This document shows, in pieces, positions 25,251 to 34,259 of a stretch of DNA of 64,000 nucleotides (positions are counted from its first letter, which is position 1; every line of letters begins with the position of its first letter). Where the stretch lies: positions 1 to 64,000 of the forward strand of contig NZ_VTSX01000006.1 of the NCBI RefSeq assembly GCF_008329705.1, in the 5' to 3' direction. The position numbers and the translations under genes are program-made. The notes beneath the pieces were generated by a model, which did no database searches, was not told the origin of the DNA, and worked only from the letters and a program-made list of their open reading frames with translations. Source of the DNA: Chryseobacterium sp. SN22 (GTDB lineage: Bacteria > Bacteroidota > Bacteroidia > Flavobacteriales > Weeksellaceae).

Positions 25251-26063
25251 ATGCAAAAGCTTTTGAAAGGACAGTTTTACGGTGAGACCCACTTTAAACG
25301 GAGTGTCAATTCATTGACGCTTACGGATACGGTGTATACGCACGATTTTGTCGACTGGCATTATCATGAAACGCCTTACTTTACTTTCCTGCTGCAGGGC
25401 GGTCTGACCGAAGGATATAAAAAAGGGCGGAAAAACTTTATGGCCGGCACTGTTTTATTTCATCATTGGGACGAATGCCACTATAATCATAAACCGACTG
25501 AAACGGCCAGGGGATTTCACCTGGAGATCGGTTCTGAATTTATAAAAGGTCACGGCCTGTCGTTGCAGAACCTTCAGGGAAATCATGAAGTACAGAATCC
25601 TCTGTTGAAAATTTTATTTTACCGGTTATTAGCCGAGAGCAAATCAAACGATCCGTTTAGTGAGATGATCATCGAAGCATCGGTCCTGGAAATCTTTTCA
25701 GGATTAAATAACGAATCAACGGATCATGAAACGCGTACGCCGCTATGGGTAACCCGGATCAGGGAAATCCTGAATGATCATGATTGCACGTCTTTAAGAC
25801 TGACCAAAATGGCCGATCTGCTCGATATCCATCCGGTCCATTTATCCAGAAGCTTTAGAAAATATTTTCACTGTACCCTGGGAGAATATGTGCGGAGAAT
25901 CAGAATTGAAAAGGCATTGTCTGAAATGCTTAACGGCAATAAATCTTTAACCGAGATCGCCCATGACTGCGGATTTTCCGACCAAAGCCATTTTATCAGG
26001 GTCTTCAAAGCTTATCTTGGCACGAACCCTTTGTTTTATAAAAAATCCGGAAGCAAATGTTAA
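25251..26063 (+). CDS. AraC-family transcriptional regulator
   Basis: 270 residues. The N-terminal half is a cupin-like sensor (HYHETPYFTFLLQGG, then a His-containing strand pair). The C-terminal 100 residues are the double helix-turn-helix of AraC: first HTH around LRLTKMADLLDIHPVHLSRSF, second around SLTEIAHDCGFSDQSHFIRVFK, ending with the G-x-NP-x-x-YKK signature. The inducer is unknown. The next gene, a serine hydrolase with a GTG start, begins 62 bases downstream and may be co-transcribed. A weak -7 box (TAGCTTTA, 25225-25232) lies 18 bases before the ATG. Confidence 0.92.
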   Translation: MQKLLKGQFYGETHFKRSVNSLTLTDTVYTHDFVDWHYHETPYFTFLLQGGLTEGYKKGRKNFMAGTVLFHHWDECHYNHKPTETARGFHLEIGSEFIKGHGLSLQNLQGNHEVQNPLLKILFYRLLAESKSNDPFSEMIIEASVLEIFSGLNNESTDHETRTPLWVTRIREILNDHDCTSLRLTKMADLLDIHPVHLSRSFRKYFHCTLGEYVRRIRIEKALSEMLNGNKSLTEIAHDCGFSDQSHFIRVFKAYLGTNPLFYKKSGSKC

Positions 26064-26125
26064 GCTGATTCTATTTTTCCTGTTTATTTTATATGAATTT
26101 TGTCCGGTCCCAAAATTGATACCTC

Positions 26126-27763
26126 GTGAAAAATTTGTTTCTGGTCCTCTGCTTATTTCTGATCACCCTATTAAATGCCCAAGTTCAGCCAACTTCTGAT
26201 TCCGGACGTTTGCATGCTGCCCATACCGGAAAGATTCTATTCCTGTTGTCTTTTAAAGGTTTTGATCAGATTAAGGAAAGCGACTTTATCAGGGAATATA
26301 CCTTAACCAACACCAGTGACCTTTCTTTTATCGCTTTTTTTGACAGGCCGCTTACGGAATATACATCTAAGTTATGTCCGGATATAAAAAAGGATTCTTT
26401 ATTTAAAACCGGAAATTATCAGTTGGCTTTATGGATTGATGATAAGGAGATCTACAGAAGCAATCTGCTGCCCGGTGCTCCTCAGCAGAAGGTGCAGGAT
26501 ACGGCCGTGATACTTAACCGTTCTTTGATCAATAATACCGACGGACAGGGCTCGTGGAGTGAATCGTTCTGGAACCGGTTTATGAACAACGGCGGGGAAG
26601 AGGCATTGAAAGATGGGCGGCATTATCTGCGTATGGAAATCCGGCCTTATGTTAATGTAAATAATCAGGTTAAAGCAGGACCCTTAATGGCAAGCGGCGA
26701 ACTGAACCTGCAGGTATCGCGGAATCCTGTGATCGACGTCCGGCAGATTACCTTAAATATACCCAGGCCTTATGACGGTTTTCCGGTCTCCTCGGAACCA
26801 TTTGACACCGGAAAAATAAAGCAGCTGAAAGGTCTAATCAGAGAAGGCGTATTCAAACGGATCAACAGCATCATCGTCATTAACAAACGAAAACTGCAGA
26901 TCGAAGAATATTTCAACGGCGTAGACCGGAATGCCCTGCATGATCCCCGGTCGGTCGGGAAATCCTTTGCTTCCACTTTAATGGGAATAGCGATCGGCCG
27001 TCAATTTATTCATAACGAAGATCAGCAACTCAGCAGGTTTTATGATTTTAAAAAATATCAACACCCCAAAGGTAAAAGTGAAGCAACGATCAAAGATCTT
27101 CTGACCATGTCTTCCGGGTTTGAAGGTGACGATGAAGTCCCTGATTCTCCCGGCAATGAGGAAAAGATGTATCCTACGGAGAACTGGGCTGATTTTGCAT
27201 TGAACCTGCCGTATGATCCGGCTTTGAAAAACAATTGGCATTATTTTACGGCAGGCACGATTCTGCTCGGTGATATTCTGAACCGGTCTGTTCCGGGAGG
27301 ACTGGAAAAGTTTGCGGAAGAACAACTGTTCAGTCCGCTGCACATTAAAAATTACCGCTGGGAATATACCCCGCAGCATATTCCCAATACGGCAGGCGGA
27401 ATCCGGATGAATGCCCTGGATTTTGCAAAATACGGTCAGCTTTATAAAAACAACGGCCGTTGGAATAAACAGCAGGTCATCCCTGAATCCTGGGTGAAGA
27501 AAACCCTGACCCGGCAGGTCCGGATCCCAAACCGGAAAGAGGAGTATTACAGCTACCTTTTCTGGAACAAAAGTTTTAAAGTAAATAACAATAGGGAAGC
27601 GGAAACTTTTTACTGCGCGGGAAACGGCGGCAACTACATCATCATCCTGAAAGACCATCCTATAGTGATTGTTATCACGGCGAGTGCTTATGGCCAGACC
27701 TATGCCCATCCTCAGGTTACCAAAATGCTGGAAAATTTTATTCTTCCTGCTATTCTTCGATAA
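26126..27763 (+). CDS. secreted serine hydrolase, class C beta-lactamase fold
   Basis: 545 residues with a GTG start and a signal peptide (MKNLFLVLCLFLITLLNAQ). Residues 20-210 form an unassigned beta-rich domain. The C-terminal 300 residues are the beta-lactamase/DD-peptidase-like domain: SVGK at 276-279 supplies the nucleophile Ser and Lys of SxxK, YFTAG replaces the usual YxN, and a later CAGNGG-type turn stands where the KTG box would be. The substrate could be a peptide or ester in the periplasm. The missing Asn in YxN makes a genuine beta-lactamase less likely. It lies directly downstream of an AraC regulator. Confidence 0.82.
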   Translation: MKNLFLVLCLFLITLLNAQVQPTSDSGRLHAAHTGKILFLLSFKGFDQIKESDFIREYTLTNTSDLSFIAFFDRPLTEYTSKLCPDIKKDSLFKTGNYQLALWIDDKEIYRSNLLPGAPQQKVQDTAVILNRSLINNTDGQGSWSESFWNRFMNNGGEEALKDGRHYLRMEIRPYVNVNNQVKAGPLMASGELNLQVSRNPVIDVRQITLNIPRPYDGFPVSSEPFDTGKIKQLKGLIREGVFKRINSIIVINKRKLQIEEYFNGVDRNALHDPRSVGKSFASTLMGIAIGRQFIHNEDQQLSRFYDFKKYQHPKGKSEATIKDLLTMSSGFEGDDEVPDSPGNEEKMYPTENWADFALNLPYDPALKNNWHYFTAGTILLGDILNRSVPGGLEKFAEEQLFSPLHIKNYRWEYTPQHIPNTAGGIRMNALDFAKYGQLYKNNGRWNKQQVIPESWVKKTLTRQVRIPNRKEEYYSYLFWNKSFKVNNNREAETFYCAGNGGNYIIILKDHPIVIVITASAYGQTYAHPQVTKMLENFILPAILR

Positions 27764-27899
27764 CATGTATGGAAGCTATTATCTGCATGAGGTGTTTAAC
27801 CGTAAAAAAATCAAAAGATATTGATTCGGGATAAAGAATTTGAATGCTTCAAATCGTACAAAACCTTAAAATCTTTGATTTTTATGATCTGTATTTCGA

Positions 27900-28277
27900 G
27901 TACCGCCCCCGGTGGCTGAGCAGAACCCAAGCCATGCTGTCATCTGTGAAATCTGTAAAAATCCATTGAACCAGTGGCAGATAACAGAACGGACTACCAT
28001 CGGTTTCGAGGCAGTACTGCTTCCACAATGGTGTCCTGTAATCCGGCAAGCGCAGAAACTACAGCTTACGTCTGAACAGGCCGCTTCGGGTTGGACCGGA
28101 CTGCTGAAACCGGCGACCGCGGTTTCAATTCTGCTTTCTTCCAGGGTTTGTGCTTTTTCAGGATCGTTTCCGGGAACGGATGACCGCTCTTATACGGACT
28201 TCCCGTTAATGCAGTTCGCGGCAGATCTTTCCGTCTAGGCTTTGGGTGGTACCGGCAACTAAAATGATGTTTTTCAT
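27900..28277 (-). pseudogene. decayed NmrA-like NAD(P)-binding protein
   Basis: From an ATG at 28277 the text reads MKNIILVAGTTQSLDGKICRELH and then hits TAA at 28206-28208. This is the start of an NmrA/SDR-like Rossmann protein, where GATGxLG has become GTTQSLD. After the stop, the same frame gives a strand like REVRIRAVIR. A shift then gives GNDPEKAQTLEES, and another gives VVSALAGLQDTIVEA, all in the right order for the family. At least one nonsense change and two frameshifts are present, and the C-terminal half is gone or unrecognisable. The glycine loop itself is damaged. Confidence 0.7.
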
Positions 28278-28444
28278 AATTCGGGTATAATTAAAGCTCC
28301 CTTCGTTAAGATGGGGGACATAGGTTTTGATAAAATCGGAAGGCTCTTGCATAGAATTCGGCACAGGTTCATGGAATATTATCTACGCAAATGTGTTATA
28401 AATTTTCATGGTTATTTCGAGAATTACAGCAGGGGTTTATGAAA

Positions 28445-28745
28445 TCACGGGTATTGGTTCTTTTGACTACATCTAAATAAATATTGTACATGTGTATGAT
28501 ATAACTCATTATTTACAATACATAATTTGTCTGCTAAATCAATTACGATAGTGGTCATTGAATTAACCCCTGCAATGGTACTAGTGCTTTTTTTCCTGAG
28601 CTTTACCCAGTCAGCCCTGTAAGAATACTCTACATTAAACGGAAAGTCTGTAAACATGTCCACTACGGAAGGCAGGTTCAGGTAATTATACTGGATTTGC
28701 ATTTTATCCGGAATCTCCGTAAAGTAATTTCTGCTATTGCAGATA
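28445..28745 (-). pseudogene. RHS-repeat protein remnant
   Basis: On the minus strand, in one frame, IQYNYLNLPSVV is followed by VEYSYRADWVKLRKKSTST, the recurring YD-type text of RHS proteins just before their conserved core (normally DYLDGFQY). The frame is lost where the core should begin, and only unrelated residues follow to the stop at 28445. Upstream of the apparent ATG at 28702 the frame stays RHS-like for a few residues and then decays. RHS proteins carry variable toxin tips; no tip is left here. Confidence 0.6.
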
Positions 28746-28868
28746 AGAATGCCTCAATATCCAGCGATCAATCACCGCAATTCTTTTAAAACAGATACCA
28801 TATTTTTATAGCTCCGGTTGACCGTTCTGGCATAATTTTAGTCAGTAAGTTTCTCAAAATAAATCAGT

Positions 28869-29423
28869 ATGAAAAAAATATTATTAAAGTCATTCTTCGT
28901 TCTCAGCGTGTTGGGAACCTTATTATTTACCATGACCAGCTGCGACGGGGATGAAGGCATTCCGGTTCCGTTTGATATTCCGATGACGGTGGAGCAGACT
29001 TTACCTTTTGCTACGGTGAATACTACTTCTTACCTCCGATATCCGGAAATTACACTGAATCTCGATGCCGATGCGGCCATCAAGGAAAAATATTCCAAAT
29101 TGTCCATCAACAATCTGAAAAGTGCAAAACTCACCGGTTTCTCAATCGATTATCTGAGTTCCAAGTTAGGGAATAAGCTTAACATCATCAGCGGGGCCAA
29201 AGTGTACCTGAAAGCGCCCAATCTTCCGGAGGTACTGATCGGGACAGTTGAAAACAACACCAATCCGGCCACCATTACCCTCAATACGGCAGATGCAGAA
29301 TTGATCGATTACCTGAAGTCCAAGCAGAATTCCCTTATCCTGGAAATCAAAGGGGCACAGACCAGTGTGGATGAATTAAAGGTGAACCTTAAACCGGTCT
29401 TTAAAATAAGTGTCGGACTGTAA
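28869..29423 (+). CDS. putative lipoprotein, beta-rich
   Basis: 184 residues. Lipoprotein signal peptide with the lipobox FTMTSC (Cys25), then an acidic linker (DGDEGIP). The mature part alternates short hydrophobic strands with turns (LSINNLKSAKLTGFSIDYL, GAKVYLKAPN, ILEIKG) and probably forms a beta-sandwich on the periplasmic or surface side. No catalytic residues or family I can name. It has its own terminator and no operon partners. Confidence 0.8.
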   Translation: MKKILLKSFFVLSVLGTLLFTMTSCDGDEGIPVPFDIPMTVEQTLPFATVNTTSYLRYPEITLNLDADAAIKEKYSKLSINNLKSAKLTGFSIDYLSSKLGNKLNIISGAKVYLKAPNLPEVLIGTVENNTNPATITLNTADAELIDYLKSKQNSLILEIKGAQTSVDELKVNLKPVFKISVGL

Positions 29424-29465
29424 TTGATGCAGCTGACCAGTCCGATAGAAGAGAAATACAAAATT

Positions 29466-29505
29466 AAATGAGCCTAAGCACCTGCCAAAGCTCATTTTTA
29501 TTTTA
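29466..29505 (+). terminator. terminator of the beta-rich lipoprotein gene
   Basis: AAATGAGC at 29466-29473 pairs with GCTCATTT at 29490-29497, followed by TTATTTT. The loop is long (16 bases), so the hairpin is less stable than others here. Confidence 0.6.
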
Positions 29506-29870
29506 AACCATTCATCCGTTTTAATTACAGTGAAACAAAAGCTTTATCCGTATCAGCTGTAAGTAAAGGGACAGATTATAATCATCTTACCTGCCACAGA
29601 ACTGACCGCAAAAACAATTATTCAAATCGTTTAAGTAATCCTCTGTTCTTCAAATTCTAACAATTCTTTCAATTGAATGAGCTGGGATTGATCATTGTCT
29701 CAAAACAAAAATTAGCAGTAGCATTAAATCATTACTGTATGGTTTTTCTATTAGAATTAATGATGACGCGATCTCGATCTATCTATTGGAATCAAACGGT
29801 TTCAGTTCCCGTAATCAATATTTTCGCAGAAATTAACCAATCGAATAATAAACTATTAAATCAGGCTTTT

Positions 29871-30275
29871 ATGATAAATCCAAAACACCCTCTTCAATAT
29901 TACAACATCCAGCAGGAATTTTTTCTTCAGCATCTTGCTGAAAAAAATAAAGAATATCATAGGTTACATATTTCCTACAGCAATGCAGTGTATTTGTATT
30001 ATGACCTCCAGCTGAATGTGTCAGAGGTTCATTATGAAGAATGGCTGACTGAAATAGAGGATGAAGAAGTAAGACATACCATGCAGTCGGCAGGTTTCAA
30101 AGAATGCCGGCAGAATGATTCATTCATCCGGTTTATTCAGGAGAAAAGAAATATAACCGAAAATGATTATATTATGGAAAAGATGGGAACTGAAGAATAT
30201 ACCCGGTATAAGGTGCTCTGTAAAAACAATCAGGACTTTTCAAAAATATCATCTGTAAAACTTACAGGGCAGTAA
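29871..30275 (+). CDS. hypothetical protein
   Basis: 134 residues from the ATG at 29871. The frame is open up to an ATG at 29673, but the first 66 residues look unlike a protein domain, and a near-consensus -7 box (TATTTTCG, 29819-29826) lies inside them, so the shorter form is preferred. The product is soluble and acidic, with many Tyr, Glu and Asn (YYNIQQEFFLQHLAEKNKEYHRLHISYSNAVYLYYDLQ). No family is recognised. It stands alone before nhaA. Confidence 0.55.
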   Translation: MINPKHPLQYYNIQQEFFLQHLAEKNKEYHRLHISYSNAVYLYYDLQLNVSEVHYEEWLTEIEDEEVRHTMQSAGFKECRQNDSFIRFIQEKRNITENDYIMEKMGTEEYTRYKVLCKNNQDFSKISSVKLTGQ

Positions 30276-30426
30276 ATTCATCAGTTTAAACCATTCCGGT
30301 TGGACGGCCTGGAAATTTGCTGATCGTAAAAAGTAAATGACTCAAATCTGTTTTTAGTGGGCCTAAAAATTCCTGAAATCATAAGAAGCAGATTACGCCA
30401 TATGGAGGGATCAAAATTAGAATCCG

Positions 30427-30434
30427 TAAATTTG
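30427..30434 (+). promoter_or_regulatory. -7 box of nhaA
   Basis: TAAATTTG, a full match, 18 bases before the ATG at 30453. It shares the longer string AATCCGTAAATTTG with the mnmE promoter. Confidence 0.6.
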
Positions 30435-30452
30435 TATTACAAATAATCTACT

Positions 30453-31790
30453 ATGGATCACAATGACACCCGAAAACCTATCGATAAAATTATACAGCCT
30501 GTTCAGCGGTTTATCCAGCAGGAAAAATCGGGCGGGCTGCTGTTGGGAATCAGTGTCATTGTTGCCCTGCTGCTGGCCAATACGCCGTTGGCCCATACTT
30601 ATCACGAAATCCTTGAGCAGTCCTTTGGCTTTCAGTGGAACGGTAAGACTTATTTTGAGTACAACATCCACCACTGGATTAACGATGGGCTGATGTCGAT
30701 CTTTTTTTTCGTAGTCGGGCTAGAACTCAAACGGGAGATCATCGGCGGCGAGCTATCCAACCCAAAAAAAGCTTTGCTCCCCATTATTGCAGCGGTGGGA
30801 GGGATGCTGATGCCGGCTCTTATTTACCTGCTGTTTAATCCGTCGGGTGAACCGCATAAAGGCTGGGGAATCCCGATGGCAACCGATATTGCTTTTGCAT
30901 TGGGCGTTTTGTATCTGCTGGGAAACCGGATTCCGCTGGCGCTGAAAGTATTTCTTACCGCCCTGGCCATTGTCGATGATCTGGGAGCCGTCTTGGTGAT
31001 TGCCTTTTTCTATACTGCCGACATCAATATGATGTACCTGATGGTTGGACTTATCATTCTGGCTGTGATGTATCTGGGCAACAGGCTCGGGGTGCGGTCC
31101 ATTCTTTTTTATGCATTGCTTGGAATCTGCGGCGTGTGGACGGCTTTCCTGCTTTCAGGGGTTCATGCCACTATTGCAGCGGTGCTGGCTGCCTTTACCA
31201 TTCCTGCCGATGTAAAGATCCCGGAAAATGTATTTATTTCTAAGATACAGCTGTACCTCGAACGGTTTAAGAATATCGACCCTACCGAAAATACACCGAC
31301 TTTAACCAATGAACAGCTCCATGTCCTGGAGCAGGTGAATGAAGCAACCCTTGCCGCAACACCGCCTTTACAAAGACTGGAACATGCCATGCACCCGGCC
31401 GTATCGTTCCTTATTATTCCCGTTTTTGCCGTGGCCAATGCAGGGGTGTCGCTGGATATTGATTTTGATAGCCTCTTCAACAATAATATTGCGCTGGGTA
31501 CCGCAATAGGGCTTATCGGTGGTAAAGTACTGGGCGTCGTAGGGTTCAGCTATGCTTTTATCAGGCTGAAAATAGCTCATGCCCCGGAAGGAATGAATTT
31601 CAGAAACCTGCTCGGACTGGGCTTCCTGGCTTCCATCGGTTTTACGATGTCCCTGTTTATCACTTCCCTTGCCTTCTCGCACGAAGAATACCAAGCCCAG
31701 GCCAAGATCGGTATTTTTGCCGCTTCGCTGATCGGAGGAATCATCGGCTATGTTATTCTGAATAAAAACTCCCGGCAGGCCGGCAAATGA
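30453..31790 (+). CDS. nhaA: Na+/H+ antiporter NhaA
   Basis: 445 residues, eleven to twelve membrane helices. It exchanges Na+ or Li+ for protons across the inner membrane. The signature MATDIAFALG and, one helix later, ALAIVDDLGAVLVIA, with the paired aspartates of the ion site, are present. So are the N-terminal GGLLLG and the C-terminal helices with GLGFLASIGFTMSLFI. A soluble insert of about 45 residues (YLERFKNIDPTENT) occurs in the middle. It is longer than E. coli NhaA (388) mainly because of that insert. It forms a local cluster of ion transporters with the BCCT carrier and the CPA antiporter. Confidence 0.96.
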   Translation: MDHNDTRKPIDKIIQPVQRFIQQEKSGGLLLGISVIVALLLANTPLAHTYHEILEQSFGFQWNGKTYFEYNIHHWINDGLMSIFFFVVGLELKREIIGGELSNPKKALLPIIAAVGGMLMPALIYLLFNPSGEPHKGWGIPMATDIAFALGVLYLLGNRIPLALKVFLTALAIVDDLGAVLVIAFFYTADINMMYLMVGLIILAVMYLGNRLGVRSILFYALLGICGVWTAFLLSGVHATIAAVLAAFTIPADVKIPENVFISKIQLYLERFKNIDPTENTPTLTNEQLHVLEQVNEATLAATPPLQRLEHAMHPAVSFLIIPVFAVANAGVSLDIDFDSLFNNNIALGTAIGLIGGKVLGVVGFSYAFIRLKIAHAPEGMNFRNLLGLGFLASIGFTMSLFITSLAFSHEEYQAQAKIGIFAASLIGGIIGYVILNKNSRQAGK

Positions 31791-31849
31791 TAGATTATAT
31801 TTTAATACTAAATACAGGCAGGGTATTCTCCGGCAGTTTTATTCAACTT

Positions 31850-31900
31850 TTCGGTTCTTCCCGGACTCTTCAAGAGCCTCAGAGTCCGGAAGGAACCGAA
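31850..31900. repeat. 20-bp near-perfect inverted repeat
   Basis: Bases 31850-31869 pair with 31881-31900 over 20 positions with a single mismatch and one G-U, around an 11-base loop. It lies between the convergent nhaA and BCCT genes. There is no clear T run on either side, so it is not a standard terminator, although a strong hairpin between convergent genes may still act to end or stabilise both transcripts. Confidence 0.7.
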
Positions 31901-31926
31901 GAACAGCCTCATAAGGTTCGGGGCAT

Positions 31927-33930
31927 TTACCTGAACCTGTGATTGGAATCGCTGCTGATAAACAGGGTATTTTTTTCCTCCGATATGATTTCGATGAACC
32001 GCTCATAGTGCTTCAGTACATCCGAGATCAATTCGTTTTTGGTAAAAAGCTTTACATCGTAGCCTTCCCGGTTGTCCCCAAAATAAGATTTCGGGAAATA
32101 GGCGAGGTTTTTTTCTGAACCGGGAAGATTCCCTTCGTTCAGCAGGTATTCCGAAATGAGCTTTTTTTCGCGTTTTATTCCGTATAAAAAATTGTTGATC
32201 AGGTCATACTTAATCTCAATTTCCAAGCTTTCAGGACTGTTCTCCGAATTGATGCTGGCCTCAATACCATTCACGGCGAATTCTGCTGCCAGTTCTTCAA
32301 ATGCCTGTTTTACCGTTGTTTCGATATACTTTTCAGTGGAAGCTGCGTCACTGAATGAAGCAATCTGCTTCAGTCTTTCTCTCCAGTGCTCCCCGGACCA
32401 GGGAACGGTGGTTGACGAAAAATCTTTTTCATAGTAGTTTTTATCGATCACCAGGGCTTTGATGAGACTCACGATAAACAGAACCATAATTATGGAAAAG
32501 GGCAGTGCGGTAATCAGGGTCATGCTCTGCAGTGCGGCCAGCCCTCCGGCGTTAAGGAGCATCAGGGCAAGGACTGCGAGAAGGGCTCCCCAGCCTATGG
32601 TCTGCCAGCGGGGCGATACCCTGGCATTTTTTGTGGCAATGCTGTTCATCACAAAAATACCGCTGTCGGCGGAGGTTACGAAAAAGATGAGGATAATCCC
32701 GATTACGACGAAGCTTACTAGCTTTGTTAAAGGAAAGTATTCGAGAAACTGGAACATCAGCCCATCGGGGTCATTGGCCATTTTGCTTAAAAAGCCGTGG
32801 GCTTCATTCATATCAAACCATATGGCACTGTTTCCGAAAACGGTCATCCAGATGAAATTGAAAAGGGTCGGCAGGATCAGTACCGCAGCCACGAATTCCC
32901 GGATGGTTCTCCCTTTGGAAATCCTTGCAATAAACAGCCCTACATACGGAGACCAGGAGATCCACCAGGCCCAGTATAAGATCGTCCAGTCATGAAACCA
33001 CTTCTGGGTGTTCTCTTCATAAACATGGGTGTTGAAGGTCAGGCTGAAAAAGCTGTTGATATACGTTCCGATGCCTTCGGTAAAGCTTCCGATCAGATAA
33101 ACGGTGGGCCCGAGGATCAGTACAAAGAGCAGCAGGGCAACCACAGCAATGATATTGATGTTGCTTAAAATCCTGATGCCTTTGTCTACTCCCGATATGG
33201 CCGAAAGTATGGCCAATGAAACCAGAACGGCGACGATAAGGACCTGATAGATAAAACTGGTTTCCGGCAGGATATTCAGGGTAATGAGCCCCGAATTGAT
33301 CTGTACCACCCCGAAGCCCAGGGTCGTGGTAATCCCGAAGAAAGTACTGCACAGGGCAAAAATATCAATTACATTTCCCCATTTTCCTTTGATCTTATCC
33401 TTCAGCAGAGGGTAGAAACAGCTTCTCAGGGACAAGGGCAGCCGGTAGCGGTACGAAAAATAAGCCAGTGCCAGACCCACGACGCCGTAAATGGCCCAGG
33501 CATGGATTCCCCAATGGAAAAAAGTATACAGCTGGGCGTTCTGAGCGCGTTGGACAGGAGATTTATAGGCAAAGATTTCGTTCGAGTAATGCTGCATCGG
33601 TTCGGCAACGCTGAAGTACATCAGGCCGATTCCCATTCCTGCGGCAAAAAGCATCGAGAGCCAGGAGAAAAAGGAATATTCGGGTTTGCTGTCATTCCTG
33701 CCCAGCCGGATATTTCCGTAGCTGCTGGCCATGATGTACACCAGGAAAATAACAAACAGGGTCACTGCCCAGATGTAAACCCAGTTGAGATTGACGAATA
33801 TAAAATTTTTGACGACATTTAAAACCTGTTCGGTAAGCTGAGGGTAAATCGCAGAGATCAGGCATACGCCGATAATAAAAATAAGACTGGGCACCGTGAT
33901 CCCTTTCTTCAGAGTCGTTCTGATTTTCAT
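31927..33930 (-). CDS. BCCT-family transporter (betaine/choline type)
   Basis: 667 residues. Twelve membrane helices are followed by a cytoplasmic tail of about 150 residues. The BCCT core is clear: the glycine-rich stretch FAAGMGIGLMYFSVAEP in helix 3 and the tryptophan box WTILYWAWWISWSPYVGLFIARISKGRT in helix 8. The GMGIG form is typical of the proton-driven choline carriers (BetT) and not of Na+-coupled betaine carriers (GMGIS), so choline is the best guess. It would serve osmoprotection. The long C-terminal tail may sense osmotic stress, as in other long BCCTs. Confidence 0.9.
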   Translation of the reverse strand: MKIRTTLKKGITVPSLIFIIGVCLISAIYPQLTEQVLNVVKNFIFVNLNWVYIWAVTLFVIFLVYIMASSYGNIRLGRNDSKPEYSFFSWLSMLFAAGMGIGLMYFSVAEPMQHYSNEIFAYKSPVQRAQNAQLYTFFHWGIHAWAIYGVVGLALAYFSYRYRLPLSLRSCFYPLLKDKIKGKWGNVIDIFALCSTFFGITTTLGFGVVQINSGLITLNILPETSFIYQVLIVAVLVSLAILSAISGVDKGIRILSNINIIAVVALLLFVLILGPTVYLIGSFTEGIGTYINSFFSLTFNTHVYEENTQKWFHDWTILYWAWWISWSPYVGLFIARISKGRTIREFVAAVLILPTLFNFIWMTVFGNSAIWFDMNEAHGFLSKMANDPDGLMFQFLEYFPLTKLVSFVVIGIILIFFVTSADSGIFVMNSIATKNARVSPRWQTIGWGALLAVLALMLLNAGGLAALQSMTLITALPFSIIMVLFIVSLIKALVIDKNYYEKDFSSTTVPWSGEHWRERLKQIASFSDAASTEKYIETTVKQAFEELAAEFAVNGIEASINSENSPESLEIEIKYDLINNFLYGIKREKKLISEYLLNEGNLPGSEKNLAYFPKSYFGDNREGYDVKLFTKNELISDVLKHYERFIEIISEEKNTLFISSDSNHRFR

Positions 33931-34259
33931 ATTTTGTGAGAGGTTTGTTTTCTAAAGTTACGTAAAAACAATAAAAAATCCTGATCTGGACAGAAAATAT
34001 ATGCAGCACCCGTTAAGAAATATCTGAAAACAGCAATAACCGGGACCTATGCATATTTCAATCGTTAGCTGTACATCCTGATAAAAGATAAGTACCGGCA
34101 CAGCGCAAACCTGAGCCTGGCTGTTTTACCGTTGCTGCCTAATTTTGTGGCGGGATATTTGCCTGACTGCCGGTGAGAATTATTCCGGATCCCCTGCGTA
34201 ATCAGCAATAGTAAAACAGTAAAAGAAGGAGGGTCTGCAGGCAGAATAATGTACAGTTT
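33931..34259. other. divergent intergenic region
   Basis: 329 bp between the divergent BCCT and antiporter genes. On the minus strand TAACTTTA (33953-33960) is one base off a -7 box for the BCCT gene. GAAGGAGGG at 34226-34234 resembles a Shine-Dalgarno sequence but is too far from the ATG at 34260 to serve it. Nothing else is recognised. Confidence 0.35.

Larger units (their letters stand above)
27764..28868. other. gene-poor stretch with two decayed genes
   Basis: About 1.1 kb between the serine hydrolase and the lipoprotein gene. It has no intact gene. Minus-strand remnants of an NmrA-like oxidoreductase and an RHS-repeat protein are described separately. A GGTGGCTGAGCAGAAC motif near 27910 resembles a common intergenic repeat that I recall from this group. 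The presumed apparent frame at 27912-28238 on the plus strand is the shadow of the NmrA remnant. Confidence 0.5.

Noticed and set aside
26126..27763. Class C beta-lactamase resistance gene
   Set aside because: SxxK is present but YxN is replaced and the chain is far longer than AmpC; a general serine hydrolase is the safer call.
27912..28238. Plus-strand frame of 108 codons
   Set aside because: It is the shadow of the minus-strand NmrA-like remnant, whose family motifs are in order.
31850..31900. Bidirectional intrinsic terminator
   Set aside because: Strong hairpin but no T run on either strand, so listed as an inverted repeat only.
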